DNA of 64,000 nucleotides, from NCBI RefSeq assembly GCF_900323885.1, contig NZ_OOHJ01000018.1, forward strand, positions 2,405,001 to 2,469,000. The letters are read 5' to 3'. The notes under the pieces are model-generated. The model worked only from the letters and a program-made list of their open reading frames with translations. It did no database searches and was not told where the DNA came from. A program made the translations under genes and the position numbers. This DNA is from [Actinomadura] parvosata subsp. kistnae. Its GTDB lineage: Bacteria; Actinomycetota; Actinomycetes; Streptosporangiales; Streptosporangiaceae. Positions 55,616 to 64,000 of this stretch are shown here, one piece after another. Positions within the stretch are counted from its first letter, which is position 1. Each line of letters opens with the position of its first letter.

Positions 55616-56002
55616 ATGTCGCTGACCGTTCCGAACGATCTGCTCGACCAGGCCAGAGCCGGTGAGGTGGACGACGCGGCGTTCCTCGCCTGCGTCCGCG
55701 ACTCTCTGCCCTACGCGTGGTCGCTGATCGAAGAGCTGGTCAAGCAGCGTGAGCACAGCGGGGCCGAGTTCGCCGACAACCAGGTGCCGCCGCCGTCAGA
55801 GGAGGCTCGCGGCCAACTCCTGCGCTGCCTGGCGAGCGACTCGATGCGTGGCGCTCTGGAGCGTCACTACGGCGTGCGCCTGGCCTTCCAGAACTGCCAC
55901 CGGGTCGCCGTCTTCGACCCGACGGCGACGGAGGCTCTGGCCGATTTCGTCACCCCGCGCGCGCAGATCCTCAACCAGAAGCCGGAGCTCGTCGACTGCT
56001 GA
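55616..56002 (+). CDS. SCO5389 family protein
   Basis: This 128-residue soluble protein begins MSLTVPNDLLDQARAGEVDDAAFLACVRDSLPYAW and contains EFADNQVPPPSEEARGQLLRCLASDSMRGALERHYGVRLAFQNCHRVAVF and a C-terminal LNQKPELVDC. I recognise this as the SCO5389 family, conserved in actinomycetes and of unknown function. GAGGAG lies 6 bases before the ATG. Confidence 0.85.
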   Translation: MSLTVPNDLLDQARAGEVDDAAFLACVRDSLPYAWSLIEELVKQREHSGAEFADNQVPPPSEEARGQLLRCLASDSMRGALERHYGVRLAFQNCHRVAVFDPTATEALADFVTPRAQILNQKPELVDC

Positions 56003-56049
56003 GCCCCGCCCGGTGGGCCGGTCACCCGCCCGGCCCACCTCGGCCCCTT

Positions 56050-57027
56050 TCAGGGCCGCAGCAGTGGCAGCACCTCGGCCCCGAGCCTCCTGATGTTCGC
56101 AAGCGTCCGCTCGTGCTCCCCCATCCCCTCCACGAGCAGGATGAAGTGCTCGATCCCGGTGCGCTCGGCGGTCCGCAGCAGCGTCCCGGCGCAGTGCGCG
56201 GCCGAGCCGACCGGATGGATGCGGGTCAGCAGGTCCACGTACGCGCCGGCGTCCCGCACGCGACGCGGCCGCCCGTCGACCGGCACGTAGCCGGCCAGCC
56301 CGGGCCCCAGCCAGGCCGGCATCCGAGCCCGCAGCTCCCGCACCGCCTCGGCGGTCGAGTCGGCCACATAGGCGACCCCTGCCGCGATGTGCCCTCTGTG
56401 CGTCCCCGCCGTCCCGTACCGCTTGACCAGGGCGGCCTTGTCGTCGTCCCCGATGTGCATCCCCAGCAGCATGGGCAGCCCGCGGGCGGCGGCCAGCGCC
56501 ACGGTGGCCTCGGAGGTGCAGGCGACGACGGGCCGCAGCCGCGCCCCCGGCACCACCGTCACCTCCCTGAACCGGAAGAACTCCCCGTCGGCCGCCACGG
56601 ACCCGCCGGACAGCGCGGCGAGCAGCAGGTCGAGCGATTCGGCGAAGCCGCGCTCGTACCGTCCGAGCCCGGTCCCGAACACCTCCAGGTCCACCCAGGG
56701 CCCGCCCCTGCCCACGCCGAGCGTGAACCGCCCGCCGGACAGGTGGTGCAGCATGGCGGCCTGCTCGGCGAGCGCCACCGGATGCTGGGTGGACAGAACA
56801 CTCACAGCGGTGCCGAGCCCGATGCGCGTGGTCCTGCCGATCGCGAGCGCGGCCAGCGTCACGGGCGACGGGCACACCCCGTACGGCATGAAGTGGTGCT
56901 CGGCGATCCACGCGTCGTCGAACCCGGCCTCCTCGGCCGCGACGATCCACTCGACGGCGTCGGCGAGCACGCGCCCGGGCTCCTGCCCGGGGAACAGTCC
57001 GGCGACGACAAAGATCCCGATCCGCAC
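56050..57027 (-). CDS. LLM-class flavin-dependent oxidoreductase (luciferase-like)
   Basis: This protein of about 325 residues has the bacterial luciferase/F420-dependent TIM-barrel fold: IGIFVVAGLFPGQEPGRVLADAVEWIVAAEEAGFDDAWIAEHHFMPYG, HPVALAEQAAMLHHLSGGRFTLGVGRGG and a C-terminal HFILLVEGMGEHERTLANIRRLGAEVLP. The EHHF motif is typical. The flavin (FMN or F420) cannot be told from sequence. GTG at 57027 starts RIGIFVV; a longer open frame adds low-complexity residues. It lies downstream of rnhB on the same strand. Confidence 0.85.
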   Translation of the reverse strand: MRIGIFVVAGLFPGQEPGRVLADAVEWIVAAEEAGFDDAWIAEHHFMPYGVCPSPVTLAALAIGRTTRIGLGTAVSVLSTQHPVALAEQAAMLHHLSGGRFTLGVGRGGPWVDLEVFGTGLGRYERGFAESLDLLLAALSGGSVAADGEFFRFREVTVVPGARLRPVVACTSEATVALAAARGLPMLLGMHIGDDDKAALVKRYGTAGTHRGHIAAGVAYVADSTAEAVRELRARMPAWLGPGLAGYVPVDGRPRRVRDAGAYVDLLTRIHPVGSAAHCAGTLLRTAERTGIEHFILLVEGMGEHERTLANIRRLGAEVLPLLRP

Positions 57028-57067
57028 TCCCCGAGTGTCGGCCGATCGGGGCAGGCGCAAACCCGCG

Positions 57068-57739
57068 TCACGCGAAGAGGGTTTCCTGCCCTTCGCCCGC
57101 CAGAGGATCGCGATGATGCTTGAGATGCCGCCATTGGGGCAGCTCGTCAAGGTATGACCAAGAAAGCCGATGGTGCGGAGTCGGCCCCAGCCGGGCGAGG
57201 GCCTCCTGGTGCGCGGGTGACGGGTAGCCGGCGTTCTCGGCGAAGCCGTACTCCGCGCAGCCGATCGTGGCCATGTACGCATCGCGCCGCACCTTGGCCA
57301 GCACGGAGGCGGCGGCCACCGAGATGCTCGCCGCGTCGCCCTTGACCTCCAGCCGCACCGGCCACGGCGCGCCGATGTAGTCGTGCTTGCCGTCGAGGAT
57401 CACCGCGTCGGGGCGGACGGGCAGGGCCTCCAGTGCCCTGCGCGCGGCCCTGCGCAGCGCCTCGGTCATGCCGAGCGTGTCGATCTCGTGGTGGGTGGAC
57501 TCGCCATAGCCGATGCCGATCGCCCAGCCGGCCAGCTCCAGTGCGAGCGGCCCGCGCCTGGCCTCGGAGATCTGCTTGGAGTCGGTCAGCCCGGCGGGTG
57601 GCTCGCTGAGGTCGGTGACGACCGCGCACACGGTGACGGGCCCCGCCCAGGCGCCGCGCCCCACCTCGTCCACGCCCGCGACCGTGCGGATGCTGGGCTG
57701 GGAGAGCAGGAGCTGCTCGATGTCGTACGTGGGCGCCAT
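57068..57739 (-). CDS. rnhB: ribonuclease HII
   Basis: This 223-residue RNase HII cleaves the RNA strand of RNA-DNA hybrids and removes single ribonucleotides. The DEVGRG motif has Asp24/Glu25 (VAGVDEVGRGAWAGP). The other metal ligands are Asp116 (AVILDGKHDY) and Asp153 (SVLAKVRRDAYM), and SYGFAENAGYPSPAHQEAL is present as AEYGFAENAGYPSPAHQ. The start ATG is at 57739. There is no visible link to the neighbouring genes. Confidence 0.95.
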   Translation of the reverse strand: MAPTYDIEQLLLSQPSIRTVAGVDEVGRGAWAGPVTVCAVVTDLSEPPAGLTDSKQISEARRGPLALELAGWAIGIGYGESTHHEIDTLGMTEALRRAARRALEALPVRPDAVILDGKHDYIGAPWPVRLEVKGDAASISVAAASVLAKVRRDAYMATIGCAEYGFAENAGYPSPAHQEALARLGPTPHHRLSWSYLDELPQWRHLKHHRDPLAGEGQETLFA

Positions 57740-57772
57740 AGCCGCAGACGTTATCGCGAAAGCGCCCGGAGC

Positions 57773-58795
57773 TCATTCGCCGAAGGAGCGGCCCACGTCG
57801 TCGCCGGTGAAGCGCACCGGCCCAGCCTGCGGCTCGTCCCCGGCGGGCGCGTGATCGCGGCTGCGTTCGGCGGGCCGCACGGGGTCGAGGTCGGCCGCGA
57901 GGTAGCGGGCGGCCACGTGGATGGCCCGCAACGTCACGGACACGGACGGCCGGTGCACGCTGGAGCCGCGCGCGACGGCGTGCACGTCCCGCCCGACGGG
58001 GTTGCCGGGGAACTGGCGCACGGCCAGCCCGCGTACCCCGGCGGCGAGGGCGAGCGCGGGCACGGCGGCGATGCCGATGCCCTTGGCGACCAGCGACAGG
58101 ATGGTGCCCAGCCCTTCGAACTCCCACGGCGTGGGCCGGGTGCCGCCGACGTCGACGAGCAGGCGGTCGACCGCCAGCCGGGAGGGCTCGCCGTCGGGTG
58201 TGGCCATCCACGGCTCGTCGCGCAGCTCGCGCAGGTCGAGCGGCACGGCGGGGTCGGCGAGGCGGTGCTTGCGCGGCACGACGAGCACGAGGGGGTCGCG
58301 CAGGAGCGGGAAGACCCGCAGGTTCTCGCTGTCGCGGACGCCGCCGTACCAGTCGTCGACGAGCGCGATGTCCACTTCGCCGGACTGCACCTCGCGCATG
58401 CCGCGCCCGGACCTGCTCTGGCCGAGCCGCAGCGTCAGCTCGGTGTGGCGGCGCAGCGACCGGGCGAGGGCGGGCGCGAACGCGACCGCGGCCGTGGGGA
58501 AGGCGGTGACGACGACGCGCCCGGCGGGTTTGCCGGCGTGCGCGGACAGGTCGGACTCGGCCTCCTCGACCATGGACAGGATGCGCTCGGCGTGCTGGAC
58601 GAGCCGGCGGCCGGCGTCGGTCAGCTCGGCGCTGCGTGCCGTGCGGTCGATGAGCGCCGTGCCGGTCTCGCGTTCGAGCGCGGCGAGTTGCTGGGAGACG
58701 GCCGAAGGACTGTAACCCAGCGACTCGGCGGTCGCCACGATGCTGCCCTTCCGAGCGAACTCGCAGATCAGGACCAAACGCCGCAATTCGAGCAT
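57773..58795 (-). CDS. LysR family transcriptional regulator
   Basis: This 340-residue regulator has an N-terminal HTH (LVLICEFARKGSIVATAESLGYSPSAVSQQLAALERETGTALIDRTARSAELT) and an effector domain from about 92 (GRVVVTAFPTAAVAFAPALARSL). A charged C-terminal extension of about 35 residues is longer than usual. It is divergent from the aminotransferase gene, with the two starts 79 bases apart, so it probably regulates that gene. Confidence 0.9.
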   Translation of the reverse strand: MLELRRLVLICEFARKGSIVATAESLGYSPSAVSQQLAALERETGTALIDRTARSAELTDAGRRLVQHAERILSMVEEAESDLSAHAGKPAGRVVVTAFPTAAVAFAPALARSLRRHTELTLRLGQSRSGRGMREVQSGEVDIALVDDWYGGVRDSENLRVFPLLRDPLVLVVPRKHRLADPAVPLDLRELRDEPWMATPDGEPSRLAVDRLLVDVGGTRPTPWEFEGLGTILSLVAKGIGIAAVPALALAAGVRGLAVRQFPGNPVGRDVHAVARGSSVHRPSVSVTLRAIHVAARYLAADLDPVRPAERSRDHAPAGDEPQAGPVRFTGDDVGRSFGE

Positions 58796-58874
58796 CAGAC
58801 TTCCTTATGCCTACCCACAAAAAGCCTCGCTTGTGCTGATGCCTTCATCCAACCACTCTGGGAACGTGACAAAC

Positions 58875-60149
58875 ATGACCGTAACCTTGTCCGCCACTCT
58901 GGCGGCGAATGAGGACATCGAACGAAGACGACGCGCCGGGGACCGCGTGCTGCACCTGGCCTTCGGCGAGGCCGGTCTGCCCGTCCACCCGGCGCTGCGC
59001 GACAAGCTGGCCGCCGCCTCCGAGCGCAACGGCTACGGGCCGGTCGCGGGGGCGTCCGGGCTCCGGGCCGCGGCGGCGGGCTACTGGACACGACGGGGGC
59101 TCGTCACCGACCCCGAGCTGGTCGTCAGCGGACCGGGCAGCAAGTCGCTGCTGTACGGCCTGCTCCTGGCGATCGGCGGCGACATCGTCATGCCCATGCC
59201 CAGCTGGGTCAGCTACGCCGCGCAGGCCGATCTCGTGGGCTCGCGCCCCATCCTGGTGCCCGCACCACCAGGAGAGGGCGGAGTGCCGGATCCGGAGCTG
59301 GTGGTCAGGGAGGTGCACCGCGCCAGGGCCCAGGGCCGCACCGTCAGCTCCGTCCTGGTGACGCTGCCCGACAACCCGACGGGGCGGCTGGCCCCGCCGG
59401 CGACCGTGGCCCGCCTCGCCGAGGTGGCCCGCGAGCTCAACCTGACGATCATCTCCGACGAGATCTACCGCGACCTCGTGCACGACCCGTCCCTGCCCTA
59501 CACCTCGCCGGCCGAGCTGGCGCCCGAGCGCACGATCATCACCACCGGGCTGAGCAAGAGCCTCGCGCTGGGCGGCTGGCGCATCGGCGTGGCCAGGCTG
59601 CCGGAGAACGCGCACCTGCTGCGCCGCCGCCTGCTGGCCGTGGCCAGCGAGATCTGGTCGGCGCCCGCGGCTCCCGTGCAGGAGGCCGCCGCCTACGCCT
59701 TCGGCGACCCGCCGGAGCTGACCGAGCGCATCACCCGCAGCCGCAGGCTGCACGGCGTGGTCGCGCGGGCGGTCCACGAGAGGTTCGTCGCGGCCGGGGC
59801 GGACGTCCCCGTGCCCCAGGGCGGCTTCTACCTCTATCCCGACCTCGGGCACCTGCGGCTCGGCGGCTCGGCCGAGGTCACCAAGCTCCTGCTGGAGGAG
59901 CACGGCATCGGGGTCCTGCCAGGGCACGCCTTCGGCGACGACCCCTCGGCCGCCCGGGTCCGGGTCGCGGTGAGCCTGCTCTACGGCGACACCGCCGAGG
60001 AGCGCCTGGCCGCTCTGAACAGCCCCGATCCGCTCGGGCTCCCGTGGATCGCCGACAATCTCGACTTCCTCTCGGCGGGCCTGCGTGAGCTGTCGCCGAG
60101 CCGCCACGCCGTGCCGCCGAAGCCGCGTGCCGCCCTCTGCGGCGGCTAG
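58875..60149 (+). CDS. class I/II pyridoxal phosphate-dependent aminotransferase
   Basis: This 424-residue fold-type I aminotransferase has LAFGEAGLPVHPALRDKLAAASERNGYGPVAGASGLRAA and LVTLPDNPTGRLAPP (Asn of NPTG). It also has IISDEIYRDLVHD (Asp and Tyr for PLP) and TTGLSKSLALGGWRIGVARL (Schiff-base Lys). ATG at 58875 is chosen; upstream ATGs at 58839 and 58740 are possible. The substrate is unknown. It is divergent from LysR. Confidence 0.88.
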   Translation: MTVTLSATLAANEDIERRRRAGDRVLHLAFGEAGLPVHPALRDKLAAASERNGYGPVAGASGLRAAAAGYWTRRGLVTDPELVVSGPGSKSLLYGLLLAIGGDIVMPMPSWVSYAAQADLVGSRPILVPAPPGEGGVPDPELVVREVHRARAQGRTVSSVLVTLPDNPTGRLAPPATVARLAEVARELNLTIISDEIYRDLVHDPSLPYTSPAELAPERTIITTGLSKSLALGGWRIGVARLPENAHLLRRRLLAVASEIWSAPAAPVQEAAAYAFGDPPELTERITRSRRLHGVVARAVHERFVAAGADVPVPQGGFYLYPDLGHLRLGGSAEVTKLLLEEHGIGVLPGHAFGDDPSAARVRVAVSLLYGDTAEERLAALNSPDPLGLPWIADNLDFLSAGLRELSPSRHAVPPKPRAALCGG

Positions 60150-60302
60150 GGTCACGGTTAGGCGAATCTTTCCCCAAGAGCGGGTTTACCGTCCCCCAAA
60201 AGGGGCCTCTGACCTGCGAAAACTCCGCAGCGGCAAAACCTCGCGAAAGTTGGGTCGCACGGCCTGGTTACACGTACGTCAGGCAACCCCCATCATGTGC
60301 TC

Positions 60303-60947
60303 ATGCCCGCTCTTGTCACCTTGCCCGGACGCCTCGTGCGTCTGGAGCCTCTCAGCCTCGCGGCGGTCGATGACCTGGTCGCCGCGGCGAGTGAAGACCG
60401 CTCCACCTACACCTTCACTCGCGTCCCGAACGGCCGGGACGAGGTGGTCTCCTACGTGGAGGCCGCCCTGGCTGAGCAGGCGGAGGGCCGCACGTTGCCC
60501 TTCGCCATCCGGTGGCTGAACACCGACCGCGTGGTCGGTGCCACCCGTCTCATGCACCTGGAGTACTGGCAGGGCCCCATGCCCTGGCCTCCGGGTACAC
60601 GCGGTGCGGTGGGCGACGTTCCGTCCGTGGCCGACATCGGTTACACCTGGCTGGGCGCCAGCGCCCAGGGCACGGGTGCGAACCGGGAGAGCAAGTTCCT
60701 CCTGCTCTCGCACGCCTTCGACACGTGGGACGTCCACCGCATCACTCTCAAGGCAGACGTACGCAACACCAGATCCCGGGCCGCCATCGAGGCACTCGGC
60801 GCACACTTCGACGGGGTGCGGCGAGCGGATAGCCGAGGCGCCGACAACACGGTCCGAGATACCGCCTTCTACTCGATCCTGAACTCCGAATGGCCGCTCG
60901 TCCGCGAGCGGCTGCTCATGAGGCTCGGACTGGTCGAGGCGGCCTGA
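60303..60947 (+). CDS. GNAT family N-acetyltransferase (RimJ/RimL type)
   Basis: This 214-residue acetyltransferase has VRLEPLSLAAVDDLVAAASED at the start, ADIGYTWLGASAQGTGANRESKFLLLSHAFDTWDVHRITLKADVRNTRSRAAIEALGAHFDGVRR (acetyl-CoA loop QGTGAN and motif A). The C-terminus matches RimJ-like proteins that acetylate protein N-termini or small amines. ATG 60303 is preferred over GTG 60297. A strong terminator follows. Confidence 0.9.
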   Translation: MPALVTLPGRLVRLEPLSLAAVDDLVAAASEDRSTYTFTRVPNGRDEVVSYVEAALAEQAEGRTLPFAIRWLNTDRVVGATRLMHLEYWQGPMPWPPGTRGAVGDVPSVADIGYTWLGASAQGTGANRESKFLLLSHAFDTWDVHRITLKADVRNTRSRAAIEALGAHFDGVRRADSRGADNTVRDTAFYSILNSEWPLVRERLLMRLGLVEAA

Positions 60948-60961
60948 CCCTTGTCCACCGA

Positions 60962-61001
60962 CGGCCCCGCCCGAAATTGGAGGGCGGGGCCGGTATTTTT
61001 T
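60962..61001 (+). terminator. strong intrinsic terminator after the GNAT gene
   Basis: An exact 11-base inverted repeat, CGGCCCCGCCC (60962-60972) and GGGCGGGGCCG (60982-60992), has a 9-base loop. A run of six T (60996-61001) follows 3 bases later. It ends the acetyltransferase transcript and isolates the AfsR-like gene. Confidence 0.9.
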
Positions 61002-61117
61002 CCCGCCTGTACAAGCTCTACATGACACACGCCCCCGCGATGCGTATCACGCCGGCTCCGCTATCAGCATCCGGGGACGCGCTCAACACCTGATTGACGG
61101 CGGATCGACGCACAAGT

Positions 61118-61181
61118 GAACGATCTACCTGCATCTAGGTGACGAGCAACGATGGATCTATCATTTGGTCACAAATCGTTC
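61118..61181. promoter_or_regulatory. repeated AACGAT elements upstream of the AfsR-like gene
   Basis: GAACGAT (61118-61124) is inverted as ATCGTTC (61175-61181), and AACGAT occurs again at 61148-61153. A short ACCT/AGGT dyad lies at 61127-61140. They fall just upstream of the start codon and could be activator or autoregulatory sites. Confidence 0.3.
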
Positions 61182-61203
61182 CATTGGCTTGGAGACAGAC
61201 GGC

Positions 61204-64000
61204 ATGGCTGGTCAGAGCGTTGAGAGCGGGCTGCGGTTCGCCGTGCTCGGTCCTGTCCGCGCGTGGCGTGATGGCCAGGAACTCGACCTGGGCACCCCGT
61301 TGCAGCGTTCGATCCTCGGCATGCTGCTCCTGCGCGAGGGCCACGCCGTCACCCCCAACGAGATGATCGACGCCGTGTGGGGCGAGGACGCGCCGCCGCG
61401 GGCCCTGGGGGCGCTGCGCACGTACGTCTCCAGGCTGCGCACCGTGCTCGAACCCGACCGGCCCGCCCGCTCCCGCCCCGAGCTGCTCACCTCGATCGGC
61501 CGCGGCTACGCGCTGCGCCTGCCCGAGGACGCCCTCGACCTGACCCGCTTCGAGCGCGGCATCCAGCAGGCCGAGTCGGCGCGCAAGGCCGGCCGGCTGG
61601 CCGAGAGCGCGCGGGCCCTGCGGGCCGCGCTGGCCCTGTTCGAGGGCGAGCCGCTGGCCGGCACCGTCGGCCCCTACTCCGAGCACCAGCGCGACCGCCT
61701 GGTGGAGCGGCGCATCAGCGTCATCGAGACGCTCATGGACGTGGACCTGGAGCTCGGCAACCACGCCGCGATCGTGTCGGAGCTGATCGCGCTCACCGCC
61801 GACCATCCGCTGCGCGAGCGGCTGCGCGCCCAGCTCATGCTGGCCCTCTACCGCTGCGGCCGGCAGGGCGACGCGCTCAGCGTCTTCACCGAGACGCGCG
61901 AGGCGCTGATCGACGAGCTGGGCATCGAGCCGGGGCCCGAGCTGTCCGCCCTGCACCAGCGCATCCTCGCCGCCGACCCCACGCTCGCCGCCGCCGAGGT
62001 GCCCGAGGAGGAGCCCGCGGGCGAGGAGGAGCAGCCCCAGCCGGCGCTGGAGCTGCCGCGCCCCGCCCAGCTCCCGGCCGCCGTCAGCGACTTCACCGGC
62101 CGCAAGGAGGTCGCGGTCCGCCTGCGCACGCTCCTGTCGGCCCAGCCGGCGGCGGAGGGCGTGCCGATCGCGGCCATCTCCGGCATCGGCGGCGTCGGCA
62201 AGACCACGCTGGCCGTGCACGTGGCGCACCTGGTGGACGACGTCTTCCCCGACGGCCAGCTCTACGCCGACCTGCGCGGCTACACCGACCACGCCATCGC
62301 GCCCGAGTCGGCGCTGGGCGGCTTCCTGCGCGCGCTCGGCGTGCCTCCCGACGTCATCCCCGAGGCCCCCGCCGAGCGCTCCGCGCTCTACCGCTCCATC
62401 CTGGCCGAACGCCGCATCCTGGTGCTGCTGGACAACGCCCGCGACGCCGCCCAGGTCAGCCCGCTGCTGCCGGGCACGCCCGGGTGCGCGGCCATCGTCA
62501 CCAGCCGGGGCAAGCTGGCCGACCTGCCGTCGGCCAAGCTCGTGGACCTCGACGTGATGGAGCCGGACGAGGCGCTGTCGCTGTTCTCCTCGGTCGCCGG
62601 GGCCGAGCGGGTCGCGGCCGAGCACGGCGCCGCCATGGACGTGGTGGCCGCGTGCGGCTTCCTGCCGCTGGCGGTGCGGATCGTGGCCTCCCGGCTGGCC
62701 GCCCGCCCCTCCTGGACGGTCGCCTCGCTGGTGCCAAGGCTGGCCGACGAGCAGCGCCGCCTCGACGAGCTGCGGGTGGGCAACCTCGCGGTGGAGGCCA
62801 CGTTCGCGCTCGGCTACGGGCAGCTCACCTCCACCCAGGCCCGCGCCTTCCGCCTGCTGTCGCTGCCGAACGGCCCCGACATCTCCGTCGGCGCCGCCTC
62901 CGCCGTGCTGTCGATGAGCGGGTTCGAGGCCGAGGACGTGCTGGAGTCGCTGGTGGACGCGAGCCTGCTGGAGGCGCCGGCGCCCGGCCGCTACCGCTTC
63001 CACGACCTGCTCAAGCTGTTCGCCCGCAAGGAGCTCGACCGGGGCGAGCGGCCCCAGGCCCGCACGCTGGCGCTGCGCCGGCTGCTCGGCTTTTACCTGG
63101 CCTCGGCCCAGTCGGCGCACACGCTCGCCTACGAGGGCAGCATGATCCCGGCCAACCTGGTGGTCGTCGGCAGCGGCCTGACCTTCACCAGCGTGGACGA
63201 GGCGGTGGCCTGGCTGATCGCCGAGGGCGACTCGCTGTTCGCGGCCATCGACCAGGCCGCCGCGACCGCCCGTACCGCCGAGCAGCTCCTGCCCGCCGCC
63301 GACCTGCTGGTGGCGATGGAGCCGCTGCTGGAGGCGGGCACGCACACGCGCGAGTTCGACCACAGCACCCGGGCCGTGCTGGCCACCGCGCTGGCCAACG
63401 GCGACCAGGGCAGCGAGCTGCGGGCCCGCTACGTGCTGGGCCGCGTGCTGTTCGCCGACAACCGGCTCAAGGAGGCCGAGCAGCACTTCAGGGTCGTGCA
63501 CGAGCTGTCGCGGGCCCGCCGGGAGAAGATCGTCACCGGCGAGGTGCTGAACGCCCTGGCCGTCGTCGTCGGCCGCCAGCGCCGCCACACCGAGGCGCTG
63601 TCGCTGTTCGACGCGGCCATGCGCTGGTACCGCGAGAACGGCGTGCCCGCCGGCGAGGCGCTGGTGCTCAGCTACTCGGCCCGCGACCACCTGGGCCTGG
63701 GCCGCCCCGAGGACGCGATCGCGGCGGCGGAGAAGGGCCTGGCCATCTTCACCGAGATCGGCAGCGGCGCCGGCACCGCGCGTGCCCGCTACCATCTCGG
63801 CATCGTGCTGAGCCGGGTGGGCCGCCTCACCGAGGCCGTGCACCACCACGCCGAGTGCCTGGCCTTCTTCCGCGCCAGCAGGCAGCGCGTGTGGGAGCAG
63901 CGGGTGTGCTCCCGGCTGGCCGAGACGTTCATCGCCGCCGGGCGGTATCCCGACGCCGTCCGCCACGCCGAGCAGGCGCTCGTGGTCGCCCGCGAGATCG
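61204..64000 (+). CDS. AfsR/SARP family transcriptional regulator (3' end outside window)
   Basis: This large regulator is open to the window edge (932 codons seen). It has a winged-helix DNA-binding domain at about 8-98 (LRFAVLGPVRAWRDGQELDLGTPLQRSILGMLL, ALRTYVSRLRTVLEPD) and a bacterial transcriptional activation domain at about 105-255 (LTRFERGIQQAESARKAGRLAESARALRAALALFEG). An NB-ARC ATPase has Walker A GIGGVGKTT at 327-335 and LVLLDNARDA. TPR-like helices follow from about 720. These proteins activate secondary metabolism or growth-phase programmes. GGAG lies 9 bases before the ATG. The 200 bases upstream contain repeated AACGAT elements (61118-61181). Confidence 0.92.
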   Translation, partial: MAGQSVESGLRFAVLGPVRAWRDGQELDLGTPLQRSILGMLLLREGHAVTPNEMIDAVWGEDAPPRALGALRTYVSRLRTVLEPDRPARSRPELLTSIGRGYALRLPEDALDLTRFERGIQQAESARKAGRLAESARALRAALALFEGEPLAGTVGPYSEHQRDRLVERRISVIETLMDVDLELGNHAAIVSELIALTADHPLRERLRAQLMLALYRCGRQGDALSVFTETREALIDELGIEPGPELSALHQRILAADPTLAAAEVPEEEPAGEEEQPQPALELPRPAQLPAAVSDFTGRKEVAVRLRTLLSAQPAAEGVPIAAISGIGGVGKTTLAVHVAHLVDDVFPDGQLYADLRGYTDHAIAPESALGGFLRALGVPPDVIPEAPAERSALYRSILAERRILVLLDNARDAAQVSPLLPGTPGCAAIVTSRGKLADLPSAKLVDLDVMEPDEALSLFSSVAGAERVAAEHGAAMDVVAACGFLPLAVRIVASRLAARPSWTVASLVPRLADEQRRLDELRVGNLAVEATFALGYGQLTSTQARAFRLLSLPNGPDISVGAASAVLSMSGFEAEDVLESLVDASLLEAPAPGRYRFHDLLKLFARKELDRGERPQARTLALRRLLGFYLASAQSAHTLAYEGSMIPANLVVVGSGLTFTSVDEAVAWLIAEGDSLFAAIDQAAATARTAEQLLPAADLLVAMEPLLEAGTHTREFDHSTRAVLATALANGDQGSELRARYVLGRVLFADNRLKEAEQHFRVVHELSRARREKIVTGEVLNALAVVVGRQRRHTEALSLFDAAMRWYRENGVPAGEALVLSYSARDHLGLGRPEDAIAAAEKGLAIFTEIGSGAGTARARYHLGIVLSRVGRLTEAVHHHAECLAFFRASRQRVWEQRVCSRLAETFIAAGRYPDAVRHAEQALVVAREI

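Noticed and set aside
60194..60230. CCCC-AAAA-GGGG and CTGCG/CGCAG hairpins between the aminotransferase and GNAT genes
   Set aside because: The stems are weak and no U-tract follows, so neither can be called a terminator.
60951..60959. TTGTCCACC, one base from a Streptomyces DnaA box
   Set aside because: It is a single occurrence directly before a terminator hairpin, with no cluster of boxes as expected for oriC.
61135..63966. A 943-codon minus-strand open frame opposite the AfsR-like gene
   Set aside because: The plus strand encodes clear winged-helix, activation and NB-ARC domains. The minus frame is Gly/Gln/Arg-rich noise.
1..64000. A secondary-metabolite biosynthetic cluster
   Set aside because: Exporter, ABC-F, monooxygenase and AfsR-like genes are present but scattered, with no core synthase, lanthipeptide or precursor genes to unite them.

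Overview
The window is about 72% G+C, with strongly biased third codon positions, GTG starts and dense packing. Families such as DUF3073, SCO5389, MSMEG_6728, CU044_5270, DUF6510 and AfsR/SARP point to a filamentous actinomycete. The overall flavour suggests Streptosporangiales (for example Nonomuraea), but that is inference. No tRNA, rRNA, IS element, prophage or CRISPR array was recognised. The window cuts a hydrolase gene at its left edge and an AfsR-type regulator at its right edge.

1-12.7 kb: hydrolase end, patatin, a peptidase-containing ABC exporter beside what looks like a truncated HlyD anchor, an ECF sigma/CU044_5270 pair, a Tat-exported polysaccharide lyase behind a 23-bp operator-like repeat array, a secreted lipase, a double Lrp regulator, an MFS efflux pump and an esterase. 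12.7-18.2 kb: WGR/propeller protein, RsbW-like kinase, degenerate pterin-dehydratase-like protein, an orphan xanthine-dehydrogenase large subunit and an MSMEG_6728 protein. 18.2-25.8 kb: multicopper oxidase operon divergent from a NarL-type two-component system, a three-gene molybdenum/flavin redox operon, an LCP ligase and an F420-type reductase. 26-32 kb: small regulators, a PadR module, menB, a hydrolase, an antibiotic kinase-like gene and a quinone oxidoreductase.

32-39.6 kb is one translationally coupled operon: an OB-fold membrane protein, a flotillin and a 1,619-residue AAA ATPase. The ATPase gene carries a near-perfect parS (ParB-binding) sequence written in a run of rare codons. Next come an ABC-F protein, a MarR/monooxygenase pair with a perfect operator, DapA-like/LysR and TetR/quinone-oxidoreductase pairs, a serine hydrolase and a flavoprotein.

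48.1-50.5 kb holds the least familiar material. A 31-residue membrane microprotein, an ECF sigma factor and a four-cysteine membrane protein overlap one another. They are followed by a four-helix membrane protein paired with a shortened thymidylate-synthase-like protein whose active-site spacing matches ThyA. The rest is an MFS transporter, a methyltransferase, a second LCP protein, a CooC/MinD-like P-loop ATPase, an SCO5389 protein, a luciferase-like oxidoreductase, RNase HII, LysR/aminotransferase, a GNAT enzyme with a strong terminator, and the AfsR-like regulator.

A recurring feature is short tandem duplication at gene ends, gene starts and protein linkers (47, 60, 107, about 40, 27, 36, 18 and 12 bp units), which suggests frequent slippage or local duplication in this genome.
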